A model generated the notes under the pieces. The model was not told the origin of the DNA. It worked only from the letters and a program-made list of their open reading frames with translations, and did not search any database. The translations under genes were made by a program, and so were the position numbers. From Nemertoderma westbladi (taxonomy: Eukaryota > Xenacoelomorpha > Nemertodermatida > Nemertodermatidae): DNA of 64,000 bases. Of the stretch, positions 22,901-35,100 are shown piece after piece (position 1 is the stretch's first letter; every line of letters begins with the position of its first letter). Where the stretch lies: assembly GCA_032718475.1 (NCBI GenBank), contig JAUCBJ010006873.1:32039-96038 (forward strand). The letters are read 5' to 3'.

Positions 22901-25900
22901 TGCACCTGGCGTTCCATCTACTGCCAGTGTTGCCTCGCATGGATCCGACCTGCACCTGGCGTTCCATCTACTGCCAGTGTCGCCTCGCATGGATCCGACC
23001 TGCACCTGGCGTTCCATCTGCAGCCAATGTCCCCTCGCATGGATCCAACCTACACCTGGCGTTCCATCTGCAGCCAGTGTCCCCTCGCATGGATCCGACC
23101 TGCACCTGGCGTTCCATCTACTGCCAGTGTCGCCTCGCATGGATCCGACCTGCACCTGGCGTTCCATCTGCAGCCAATGTCCCCTCGCATGGATCCAACC
23201 TACACCTGGCGTTCCATCTGCAGCCAGTGTCCCCTCGCATGGATCCGACCTGCACCTGGCGTTCCATCTGCAGCCAATGTCCCCTCGCATGGATCCAACC
23301 TACACCTGGCGTTCCATCTGCAGCCAGTGTCCCCTCGCATGGATCCGACCTGCACCTGGCGTTCCATCTACAGCCAGTGCCGCCTCGCATGGATCCAACC
23401 TACACCTTGCGTTCCATCTGCAGCCAGTGTCCCCTCGCATGGATCCAACCTGCACCTGGCGTTCCATCTGCAGCCAGTGTCCCCTCGCATGGATCCAACC
23501 TGCACCTGGCGTTCCATCTGCAGCAAGTGTCCCCTTGCATGGATCCAACCTGCACCTGGCGTTCCATCTGCAGCCAGTGTCCCCTCGCATGGATCCGACC
23601 TGCACCTGGCGTTCCATCTACTGCCAGTGTCGCCTCGCATGGATCCGACCTGCACCTGGCGTTCCATCTGCAGCCAATGTCCCCTCGCATGGATCCAACC
23701 TACACCTGGCGTTCCATCTGCAGCCAGTGTCCCCTCGCATGGATCCGACCTGCACCTGGCGTTCCATCTACTGCCAGTGTCGCCTCGCATGGATCCGACC
23801 TGCACCTGGCGTTCCATCTGCAGCCAATGTCACCTCGCATGGATCCAACCTACACCTGGAGTTCCATCTGCAGCCAGTGTCCCCTCGCATGGATCCGACC
23901 TGCACCTGGCGTTCCATCTGCAGCCAATGTCCCCTCGCATGGATCCAACCTACACCTGGCGTTCCATCTGCAGCCAGTGTCCCCTCGCATGGATCCGTCC
24001 TGCACCTGGCGTTCCATCTACAGCCAGTGTCGCCTCGCATGGATCCAACCTGCACCTGGCGTTCCATCTGCAGCCAGTGTCCCCTCGCATGGATCCAACC
24101 TGCACCTGGCGTTCCATCTGCAGCCAGTGTCCCCTCGCATGGATCCAACCTACACCTGGCGTTCCATCTGCAGCCAGTGTCCCCTCGCATGGATCCAACC
24201 TACACCTGGCGTTCCATCTGCAGCCAGTGTCCCCTCGCATGGATCCAACCTGCACCTGGCGTTCCATCTGCAGCAAGTGTCCCCTCGCATGGATCCAACC
24301 TGCACCTGGCGTTCCATCTGCAGCCAGTGTCCCCTCGCATGGATCCGACCTGCACCTGGCGTTCCATCTACTGCCAGTGTCGCCTCGCATGGATCCGACC
24401 TGCACCTGGCGTTCCATCTACTGCCAGTGTCGCCTCGCATGGATCCGACCTGCACCTGGCGTTCCATCTGCAGCCAATGTCCCCTCGCATGGATCCAACC
24501 TACACCTGGCGTTCCATCTGCAGCCAGTGTCCCCTCGCATGGATCCGACCTGCACCTGGCGTTCCATCTACTGCCAGTGTCGCCTCGCATGGATCCGACC
24601 TGCACCTGGCGTTCCATCTGCAGCCAATGTCCCCTCGCATGGATCCAACCTACACCTGGCGTTCCATCTGCAGCCAGTGTCCCCTCGCATGGATCCGACC
24701 TGCACCTGGCGTTCCATCTGCAGCCAATGTCCCCTCGCATGGATCCAACCTACACCTGGCGTTCCATCTGCAGCCAGTGTCCCCTCGCATGGATCCGACC
24801 TGCACCTGGCGTTCCATCTACAGCCAGTGTCGCCTCGCATGGATCCAACCTGCACCTTGCGTTCCATCTGCAGCCAGTGTCCCCTCGCATGGATCCAACC
24901 TGCACCTGGCGTTCCATCTGCAGCCAGTGTCCCCTCGCATGGATCCGACCTGCACCTGATGTTCCATCTGCAGCCAATGTCCCCTCGCATGGATCCGACC
25001 TGCACCTGGCGTTCCATCTGCAGCCAATGTCCCCTCGCATGGATCCAACCTGCACCTGGCGTTCCATTTGCAGCCAGTGTCCCCTCGCATGGATCCAACC
25101 TGCACCTGGCGTTCCATCTGCAGCCAATGTCACTTCGCATGGATCCGACTTGCACCTGGCGTTCCATCATCAGCCAGTGTCCCCTCGCATGGATCCGACC
25201 TGCACCTGGCGTTCCATCTGCAGCCAATGTCCCCTCGCATGTATCCGACCTGCACGTGGCGTTCCATCTGCAGCCAATGTCACCTCGCATGGATCCGACC
25301 TGCACCTGGCGTTCCATCTGCAGCCAATGTCACCTCGCATGGATCCGACTTGCACCTGGCGTTCCATCATCAGCCAGTGTCCCCTCGCATGGATGCGACC
25401 TGCACCTGGCGTTCCATCTGCAGCCAATGTCCCCTCGCATGGATCCAACCTACACCTGGCGTTCCATCTGCAGCCAATGTCCCCTCGCATGGATCCGACC
25501 TGCACCTGGCGTTCCATCTGCAGCCAATGTCACCTCGCATGGATCCGACTTGCACCTGGCGTTCCATCTGCAGCCAATGTCCCCTCGCATTGATCCGACC
25601 TGCACCTGGCGTTCCATCTATAGCCAGTGTCGCCTCGCATGGATCCGACCTGCACCTTGCGTTCCATCTGCAGCAAGTGTCCCCTCGCATGGATCCGACC
25701 TGCACCTGGCGTTCCATCTGCAGCCAATGTCCCCTCGCATGGATCCGACCTGCACCTGGCGTTTCATCTACAGCCAGTGTCGCCTCGCATGGATCCGACC
25801 TGCACCTGGCGCTCCATCTGCAGCCAATGTCCCCTCGCATGGATCCAACCTGCACCTGGCGTTCCATCTACAGCCAGTGTCCCCTCGCATGGATCCAACC

Positions 25901-26875
25901 TGCACCTGGCGTTCCATCTGCAGCCAGTGTCCCCTCGCATGGATCCGACCTGCACCTGGCGTTCCATCTGCATCCAATGTCCCCGCGCATGGATCCGTCT
26001 TGCACCTGGCGTTCCATCTGCAGCCAGTGTCCCCTCGCATGGATCCGACCTGCACCTGGCGTTCCATCTACAGCCAGTGTCCCCTCGCATGGATCCGACC
26101 TGCACCTGGCGTTCCATCTACAGCCAGTGTCCCCTCGCATGGATCCGACCTGCACCTGGCGTTCCATCTGGAGCCAATGTCACCTCGCATGGATCCAACC
26201 TGCACCTGGCGTTCCATCTACAGCCAGTGTCCCCTCGCATGGATCCGACCTGCACCTGGCGTTCCATCTACAGCCAGTGTCGCCTCGCATGGATCCAACC
26301 TGCACCTTGCGTTCCATCTGCAGCAAGTGTCCCCTCGCATGGATCCAACCTGCACCTGGCGTTCCATCTGCAGCAGTGTCCCCTCGCATGGATCCGACCT
26401 GCACCTGGCGTTCCATCTGCAGCCAGTGTCCCCTCGCATGGATCCGACCTGCACCTGGCATTCCATCTACAGCCAGTGTCCCCTCGCATGGATCCGACCT
26501 GCACCTGGCGTTCCATCTGGAGCCAATGTCACCTCACATGGATCCAACCTGCACCTGGCGTTCCATCTACAGCCAGTGTCCCCTCGCATGGATCCGACCT
26601 GCACCTGGCGTTCCATCTACAGCCAGTGTCCCCTCGCATGGATCCGACCTGCACCTGGCGTTCCATCTGCAGCCAGTGTCACCTCGCATGGATCCAACCT
26701 GCACCTGGCGTTCCATCTACAGCCAATGTCCCTTCGCATGGATCCGACCTGCACCTGGCGTTCCATCCTCAGCCAGTGTCCCTTCGCATGGATCCGACCT
26801 GCACCTGGCGTTCCATCCTCAGCCAGTGTCCCTTCGCATGGATCCGACCTGCACCTGGCGTTCCATCTGCAGGCA
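13998..26875. repeat. 12.9-kb satellite of a 50-bp unit
   Basis: About 257 tandem copies of a 50-bp unit that can be written from GCATGGATCCAACCTGCACC to CAGCCAGTGTCCCCTC. Most units keep a BamHI site (GGATCC) and a PstI site (CTGCAG). Common variants are AACC/GACC, TGCACC/TACACC, CAGTG/CAATG, and TCCCC/TCGCC. Shortened units recur. The first unit (13998-14050) is the most diverged and reads as a continuation of the retrotransposon ORF. The unit lacks stops in nearly every frame, so open frames of up to 3052 codons (plus) and 1097 codons (minus) arise with a 50-residue period. These are by-products of the repeat, not genes. The array is GC-rich in an AT-rich neighbourhood. Confidence 0.95.
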
Positions 26876-26960
26876 CTCCAATTGGACCCGTAGATCCATT
26901 TATTTATTTAATATTTTAATAATTGAATATAGGTCTGTTTACTTATTTATTTATTTTAAA
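26866..26960 (+). pseudogene. Retrotransposon C-terminus and 3' UTR start after the satellite
   Basis: The last satellite unit runs into codons reading LQALQLDP and a TAG at 26891-26893, then an AT-rich tail (ATTTATTTATTTAATA). The TAG is in the same frame as the zinc-knuckle codons at 13946 (12945 bases apart, divisible by three). This supports the view that the array expanded inside the last codons of the retrotransposon ORF. Confidence 0.6.
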
Positions 26961-27955
26961 AATTATTGTGCTGTTTTACTATACATATCCGTTGGATATT
27001 ATTAAAGTCTTCAATCATTACGCAAAATCCCCAATGATGTAAGCTGGGTACCAGTCGGATTATTGATCACATTTTTACATTTTCTATATTATACTCCCAA
27101 CTCCCATGCAAGGTTCTGTGAAAAACGGCATATCTGCCGGACTATAAACATAATATTCAATAAATAAACTTTTAGACATACACTTCATCTATAAATAAAG
27201 TATTTATTATGTTATTAATATGTTTATTAATTGTGGATTGCATTAAAACGCCTTCGGCGCAATTAAATTATTATTATTATGAATTACCATAAGGACGATA
27301 ATGCCAGTTATCGGCACAGTTGCTAAGCGAGGGAAGTATCAATCACATCATTATGTATGAATGGTAGACCAGTCTTGATTGATGCCTCCGCGGTTTATAC
27401 CTGCCCCGAGAGTATTGTTGTGAAGTCCGTAAGTGTAATATTACGCAAAATAATACTTTACTAACTAGGCTATGCTTTACTTAACTTTAAAAAACATTAT
27501 ACTAGAAAACTTAAAACTTACCATAATTCATTAGTGAATGATGTCTAGAGAACTCGAATTATAAATGTTCAGTTATAAGTTGTAATACATTAAATTGTAA
27601 TGAACTACACTGAAATGCAATAAACAGATATGCGACTGGGTGTGCGTGAAGGCACACTGTACAATCTATTTTACATAAATTATTAATATATAAGAAAGAT
27701 TGAACAGTTTAAAACTTTCCCTTTATATTGTAAAATGAAAGTGGAAACAAAGATCGTTATCTTGCGATGCAGCGCAGTCAGTACGACAATACAGTGTAAT
27801 AAGTAATTTCAACCTAAATTTAAATAGAATACGAATTCGAACTTTATTGTAGTCCGGTAACCTATTCCTATCGGATTGATGATACCAGAGCTCATTAAAA
27901 TAGCAGCCACAAGTTAAAAATAAATATTGTGAAACGAACCATGATAGCCACTTAC
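26961..27955. other. Intronic DNA downstream of exon 5
   Basis: AT-rich sequence with no recognisable exon. If 11625-11732 is the next exon, this is the start of a 16-kb intron of the RS-domain gene. Confidence 0.4.
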
Positions 27956-29154
27956 CTATTGCCGGCTTTGGATCCACAGGACTCATAACACCTCCATCGG
28001 TACGCAAAACAGCAGCAGTTGCTGTCGCAATCTGAGGGGGCGGAACATTGAACGACACATGTTCGTTATTAATCCGAGGGGGCGGGAGATTGAAGGGCAA
28101 CTCCGCGGGCATCGGGGGAGGCATCCCGGGTATCGGGCCTAGCAGACCCGGTTTAACGCTGTTGGGGATATCGATGGGGGCAAACATCGCCGGGGGGATG
28201 GGCGGGGGCTGGAGGCCCACGAGGATGGGAGGGGCGATGGGGAGTGCGGCTGGGTTACGGGTTCCTTCCGGCGGTTCGGAATCCAGTCGTTCCGGGGAGA
28301 TCCGCTCCAAACCGTCGTAGACGTCGCCGCGACTGGAAGGCCTAGGCGGCGGCGTGTCCGTCTCCAGACGAATCCGGTAGCGCTTCAACATCGGGTCCCA
28401 AACCCGATCGTTAATGTCGTAAGCCGAGTCGTCACGACTACGTCGCCGTTTCTCGAGCTTTTGGAGTCTTTCCACCTCTTCGATGACGAGTTTGCGATCC
28501 CGTTTGAGCATCTCGGCTTCGATTCGGTTTAATTCCCGGAGATGCTGCAACCTCGGGGGGGTTGGAGACCGCGAAGAGGAGCCAGGACGACGCCTGGAAC
28601 GTCTGCGATGCCACCACGGGCTGCGGTCACGTGACCGCCGATTACGGGACCGAGGACTGCGGTCACGTGACCGCCGACTACGGGACCACGGGCTGCGCTC
28701 ACGTGATCGTCGACTGTGGGAACTTCTCTCATTAGAATATCGCCTCTCCCTCCTAGTATGTTGCCCCTCTCTGATATAATTACCATGGCGGTCTCTAGCA
28801 CGTCCTCTCCCCCTGTCCCTCTCACTTCCCCTACTAGGGCTTGGGGAATTTGTTTTGGTTGAGCTTTCGGTTTGATTTTTCGGGGGATCTATAGTTGCAT
28901 TATCCTTAGATACATCTGTAGAGTTGCTGGATAATTTAGGATTCTTACCGGGAGAAGTTTCTTCGTTACTGGTTCCTCTAACTTTCGCGTTTTGTTTACG
29001 CTTTTTATTTTTACTCGCGTTCGTTCGTTTAAATCCACCCGGTTCTTCTATCTCCGTATCATCATCTACTTTCTTTGACTCTTCTGCCTTTTTTGAATGA
29101 GTCATCTCTTGCAGATCGCCGTCTGGGATGCCTGCTTCGTCGTCCTTAGTTGCC
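27956..29154 (-). CDS. Exon 5: RS domain and Pro-rich segment
   Basis: Acceptor TTTTCAG before 29154, donor AATAG/GTAAGT after 27956. It starts by completing an Arg codon split from exon 4, then acidic residues, KKKRKQ-type basic clusters (nuclear localisation), and about eight RS repeat units such as RRSRDRSPWSR (about 28610-28770). A charged helix (RIEAEMLKRDRKLVIEEVER) follows, then VWDPMLKRYRIRLETD and a Pro-rich stretch. The plus-strand open frames opposite are shadows. The frame continues past the donor to a stop at 27723, but the strong donor and falling composition argue that exon 5 ends at 27956. Confidence 0.75.
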
Positions 29155-32100
29155 CTGAAAACACGTACGAGGTGTCAATCGACCCCCCCATAAAGCGAAA
29201 CAAAACTAATAAACAACATATAAATCACCGGGTTTCGGAGTCTTGACAAAACGACTCCGACGTAAAAAGTAATTTAGACTCCGACTCAGACAAAACATTT
29301 TACCAAAAACATTCTTCAAAAATTGAAAAAATAGGCTCACGTAATAACCTGGTCAAATTGAAACAATCGTGTTAAAGTTCATTGAAGAAACCATAATTTT
29401 TGGTTTATGAGGTAAAAATGTTTAATGACTGAAACAACAGTAAACTGACGATAAAATAATGGTAAATTTTGGAGTTAGTCCTCTGGAAATATTATGACTC
29501 CGACTCCGGAACTCCGTTATATGATACAAATATTTGATTCAGCGGATTGCCAAATTAAATAACGGTATATAATTAAATATATATATTAGTTTTCAAATTA
29601 ATTCATGATTTGTGAAGTTTAAGTTGAATTGATTAAGTTGAAAACATGTGAAAATATATTTGTGTTATCACAATAATTTATCATTGAATGAAAGAATAAA
29701 CCAATTAACTTTCACTAAATGTATTTTTTTTTATTTACATTTTTATCCTAGATATATTTCAAATATCGTGGGTCCCATCTATCAAACCGGATTAAATGTA
29801 TACGGATTTGGCATAACATTGTCACTTTCAAATTATAACTTTAGTATTCTGCACTAAATGTAGTTACAATATAAAAAGGGACAAACAACTAAAATAACAC
29901 AATATGAATATACCAAAGTTATCTGTACAAACAGAAGATGAAAGTGACGCATAAATAATAATAAATATAAAGATATGATAACAGCCTCACCTGGACTGAT
30001 TTAATGATTGTATCTTTTTTGCCTCTCCAATATTCTTCGATTTTTCAGCTATCATACTATAAACACGCACCATGCGCTCTTCTAAAGCCGCATCATTAAC
30101 TGCGTTGATCTTTAGATATTCCTTGGGAGTTGCTGCAGTCACAGGATTACTATCTTGATCCCCGCTTTTACTTTCCTTGGTATTACCACTACCACCAGGC
30201 AATGTAACCTCAGCCAGATTCACTACTGAATCGAGGTTAACGGCGTCAATAATATTACCAGAATCGCCCGTAACAATGTCACTATCTGCTATATTGGCCT
30301 CATTAGGTGGGACATTGTCCGTAACTTTATGTGCTTTAATATCTCCATCAGGCGTGGCTAACACCCCTTCATCAATGGTACCACCCCCTTCAGCAGTTGT
30401 ACCACCCTCTTCAGCAGTTGTACCACCCCCTTCAGCAGTTGTACCACCCCCTTCAGCAGTGGTACCACCCCCTTCAGCAGTTGTACCACCCCCTTCAGCA
30501 GTGGTACCGCCCCCTTCAGCAGTTGTACAACCCCCTTCAGCAGTGGTACCACCCCCTTCAGCAGTGGTACCACCCTCTTCAGCAGTGATACCACCCCCGT
30601 CAGCAGTTGAACCACCCCCTACTGCAGTGCTACCATCCATAACTACAGTACTACCATCCCCTACTGCAGTTGCACCATCACCCAAAAGTGATTTACTTTC
30701 AGTATTGGCCGCTGACTTTCTAATGTAGGTGGTTTCTGGCCCAGATGGATAGCCCAATGCTTTCAGTTCTACTTTGATGCGTTCTAGAACGACCAAATTA
30801 GTGTCTCTGCGCTCGGTTGTCGAAGCTTTCCAGGACTCCCAAACATTCTTGTATTTATTAAATTCGTCCCTGTTGGGATGACCTTTATGCGATTCTCTCC
30901 AATCGGCAAACTAATTGAGTAAATAAAAAAATATCATATATTACTTGATTATGATATTTACTATTTTATTAACATTAACCCATCATTCTCTGTAAACAAA
31001 GTTTTAGTATTTTCCGATAATTGAATATAGTGGAAAAAAATATCTAAAACTAGAAGTAATTATATCTACCAGTATACAACTGAAATACTAATAATAATTT
31101 TCTCAATAAAACAATATAAAGTTTACTGTTTTGATTAGTTATATTGAAATTTAATAGATGTGGCGTGCGTGAAACTTTTGAGATGTGATGCTCTGTAAAT
31201 CGGGTATATACTTACGGGTTGGCGTTTTAGGAGAGATTTCCTGTCAGGTAAACTACCATTAAACTCAACGAACACGGATGAACATTGGAGAGGTAAAAAT
31301 TGCAACCCTCAACATGGTAGACTATTTATACTAAATAGAAGGATCAGGTTACCAAGGCCAACTTAGTGCTTTTAAGGGAACTACACTAACTATGTCAGTA
31401 TGAATTATAAATCTTCGATATTGTACACTTCAATGCAATATATACAACTACAACCTTAAAAAAATTGAGTTTGAAAACAAGTATGAAATAAAAAAAACCT
31501 GTAGGGTAGACATTAATTAATAGGGCGTAGATTATAAAAATATATAGAACCATACGATCGTACAAGATAATGTGTAGGCCTATTTATATTCATGCAGAAC
31601 TAATATTTGTTATTTAATTATATACTGCACGCAATAATATATATCACCACAAATTTATTCACAATTAAACTAGGCCTACCTTATTGAAAATACTATATAA
31701 TACAGGAAATTACACAAATTACGCAAAACTAGCGGTATGTTGGTAAGGCTTCCTTTGACTAGGGTTGATGCATGTCAGGTCAAGTTAGGTCAGATTGAAT
31801 TATATTCAAAGAAGTAGGCTATTAAGTACCCCCCCCCCCCCCCCCCCCCGGTATGGTACAGGCTATGAAGGTGAACGAATTCAATTACATAATTCCGTAC
31901 CTCAACTCTGCTGCTGGTAATAGGGGTGAAGGGGAGGGGGGGGGGGGGGGGGGGTGTTGGTTGTTTCCTGCTACCGACTTATGTTTGGGGAGGGGGGGGG
32001 GTCGTTTTGTAAAGTTACAGTTATAAAATAAGTTTTAGTAAATCGCGTACCGGTATTTATTTAACATTGAAATTTATCTCTTACCAACAAACAAAACCGA

Positions 32101-35100
32101 TATACCTTAGTTGTTTGTAATAACTGATTTATACCGTAAATGTTGCCATGCAACCATTACAAAATCATCAAAATACAATAAATAAACAAATATCAACGTT
32201 GACGACGTACATGTAGATGGATTTATTTAATACCAAATTTATAATAATTAATTTTATTATTAAAATAATCAAACACGACATAAACCATTTATAACAAATA
32301 AATATAATTGTATTCAATAAGGTACCGGTAGACGTTTATGCCCACGATGCAGCGATGAAGCGGCCCAACTCCGATTACTAATGTGAAGGTGATCCATCTC
32401 CCCGAAGTCGCTCGTTAGCAAAACGACAGACACACCGACCGTGTACAGTTTAATACAATACAAAACATGCAGTAAAGCAGTGTTTTCTTACACCCCCCCC
32501 CCCCCCCCCCCCCCAACTCCTACTCATTACTGTTAATAGATTTTAGAAGTGTGAGAGTGTTCAACTACACTGTCAGATGGGGGGGCGGGGACGCAAATCC
32601 CAGCTCGGCGAATTAATAGTCTCGTCTCAATGTAAATTTATCACTTAAGGGAAAGGAGCAGGTTACAGTGCCACATGTTATTCCAACCAAAACAATAAAT
32701 AAGTAAATAGACTAGGCTACAGCTAAATTACAGCTACAGGACTAAGCTACAGCTAGGCTGCAGTTAAATTTTGGAAGAAATAAAATAATGTTATTTACGT
32801 CAAATTTCCCCTGTTTGGAGATGGCGGAATTTCGATTACGACGAAAGCCACCCCCCCTCCCCCCTCCCCAGCTCACAGTACTTTACTTTTAAACACTAGT
32901 ATTAACTTCTGCTTGCTGGGGGAGGCAGATAATAATTGCCTATTAGAAACTATCGCGGTAGTTGACATTAAAATCAGGATACGAAACAGTAACATTTTTT
33001 ACATTTGTTTTACGGTACAAATATTAATTATGACATAGAAACGGTGAAAAACTAACCAGCTGATTTTAAGTTACGCAGGAGGGAGTGATGAGTCCAATAA
33101 TTTCAATGAACCGGTTGGGGCCAAATAAAACTGAGATCAAGGTTTAGTGGTAGGCCTACCCACAGTGCTGTGCAGACGTCTATATGGAACATATGTAGTA
33201 ACAGTACGATGTACGCTACTAAAATATGGCAGAAAATCGAAAGAATTATCGATGTATAATAATTGTCTAACCTGTTTCTCCCAGCCATCAAATTCTGAGT
33301 CAAATACTGCCAATTGCTGTTTAGTGGCTTTGGCTTTCTCAAGCAAATCTCGAATCTTTTGCTGTGTAGTCTGAAAGAAATGAAACGCCTGATGCACATC
33401 TATGAACTAATCTATGGGTTGTCTGGGTAGTGGGTAGTAATTAAAAACTCAATGCTATCAGAATAATCGCTAAGCTTTGCCAGCTTAGCTTATAAACTCT
33501 TTGCTAAGAAGCTAACTAAAAAGTTACTTGTGTTGTATAATAATATGAAATATTCTTAGGTGACTAAATAAATAGTCAAGGCATTCAAACAGTGTAACAT
33601 TAATTAGCCCTGTTAGTATTAGCAGCGAAGTGGTTAAGTGGCATTGAATGTACAGCTGCAATAATGTGAATGTGATGTTATCGTACTCTTGAGATATAAT
33701 GTCCTATACAAAATAAACTCACTGTTAATATTAACTTCATCAAGTCATATTAGCATTCTGGAATAAAGTATTTGTGTCTAAAATATTTCATAACCAAAAA
33801 ATATTGTATGAAGATGACTTCATCGTGAAAAAATCACGGTGCCAGTCAGACAGTAGATCTTGATCTTCCTATGCTGCAAGTAGTGCAATTGTTGTGAATA
33901 TTATTACTCGGGAATAATTTTTTCCGGTAAAGGATTACTAGTACTACTATAATCGGTCTGCTGCATTGAAACTGCACTGTAATGCTATGCCGGCTTAACA
34001 ACAAATATTTTGTCACCATCACGCAATCCACAATTGGCAAGCCCAATGCAGCGTGCATTAAGAATGCTATGCCGGCTTATCAACAAAGTTGCACCGCCAC
34101 AACTCCCTATCACCCATGACTTTCGCGAGATTATCCGCATCTTCAAGGCCAATGTCCTTTAGGAGACGTCTCACGAGAGTCATGGGCTGTCCACCATTCT
34201 TATTTTCTCCATGGGGCTACCAAAGCACAAAATTGTGTACAGGCTAGACTGGTCCCTTACGTATTCGAAGGTCCTCACCTGACTTCCGGATCCATGATCC
34301 TAAGTAACAGAAGTCGTCCGCATGCTCAAGCATACCATCCTTTGAGCTTATGCTCATCCGATCAGAGATTTGCTGAGGATTCCACTGAAAGTAACATATG
34401 GTACACCCCCCCCCCCCCCCCCCCTCCACCACTTCCAAAGTTCTAAAATACAACACCGATGGAACAGGATTGCCACTCTAGTTCAGTTTTAATTTTCCCT
34501 GACTTTTCCCCGACTCTTTGAAAAAAATTCCCTGCTACAGGTACACAATCATTTTTATAGAATATAGTATAATAGTATATTGGCCGCTTGATTATATTCA
34601 AAACAAAGTTAAGCGATTAGAGTGCAGTGCACCTATATATTTAGTGATGTGAGAAAATGTAATGGCGAGCGATGCGAGCAGAGAAAATTTTACACTTTTT
34701 CACTTATGACACATTTCCTGCATATATCACATTCCCTGACCTCTCCTTGATTTGTCCATATTTACAAGAATTCCCTGACATTTCCCTGACATTTCAACAA
34801 AAAATGAAACTCCCTGACTATTCCAGGTGAGTGCAACGCAACCCTGTGCAACTTGTATTACAGCTATTTTACTGATTTAAATTAAGGCAGTAGGGTAAGA
34901 CGGGGTAAAATGGGACATGGGGTAAAATGGGACATGTCGGGGTAAAATGGGACATGTCGGGGTAAAATGGGACATGCATATTTTTGGCCAATTTTTTTTT
35001 AAAGAACACTTTTAGGTCTGTTTTAATATATTTTTAATTGAGAAACTAAATGTTACATTGTTATATAGCACATATGATGAGATCAAGATCACGCGATGAA

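Noticed and set aside
15801-24959. A 3052-codon open frame (and many other long frames on both strands) in the satellite
   Set aside because: The 50-bp unit has no stop in almost any frame, so long frames appear automatically on both strands. The 50-residue periodic product is a repeat shadow.
13998-26875. A CRISPR array
   Set aside because: Units are contiguous with no unique spacers, and the genome is eukaryotic.
27723-27955. C-terminal extension of exon 5 to the stop at 27723
   Set aside because: A strong donor (AATAG/GTAAGT) precedes it, and the added residues are low-quality sequence. A minor unspliced form cannot be excluded.
28048-28779. Plus-strand open frames opposite the RS-domain exon
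   Set aside because: They are complements of Pro- and Arg/Ser-rich codons of exon 5.
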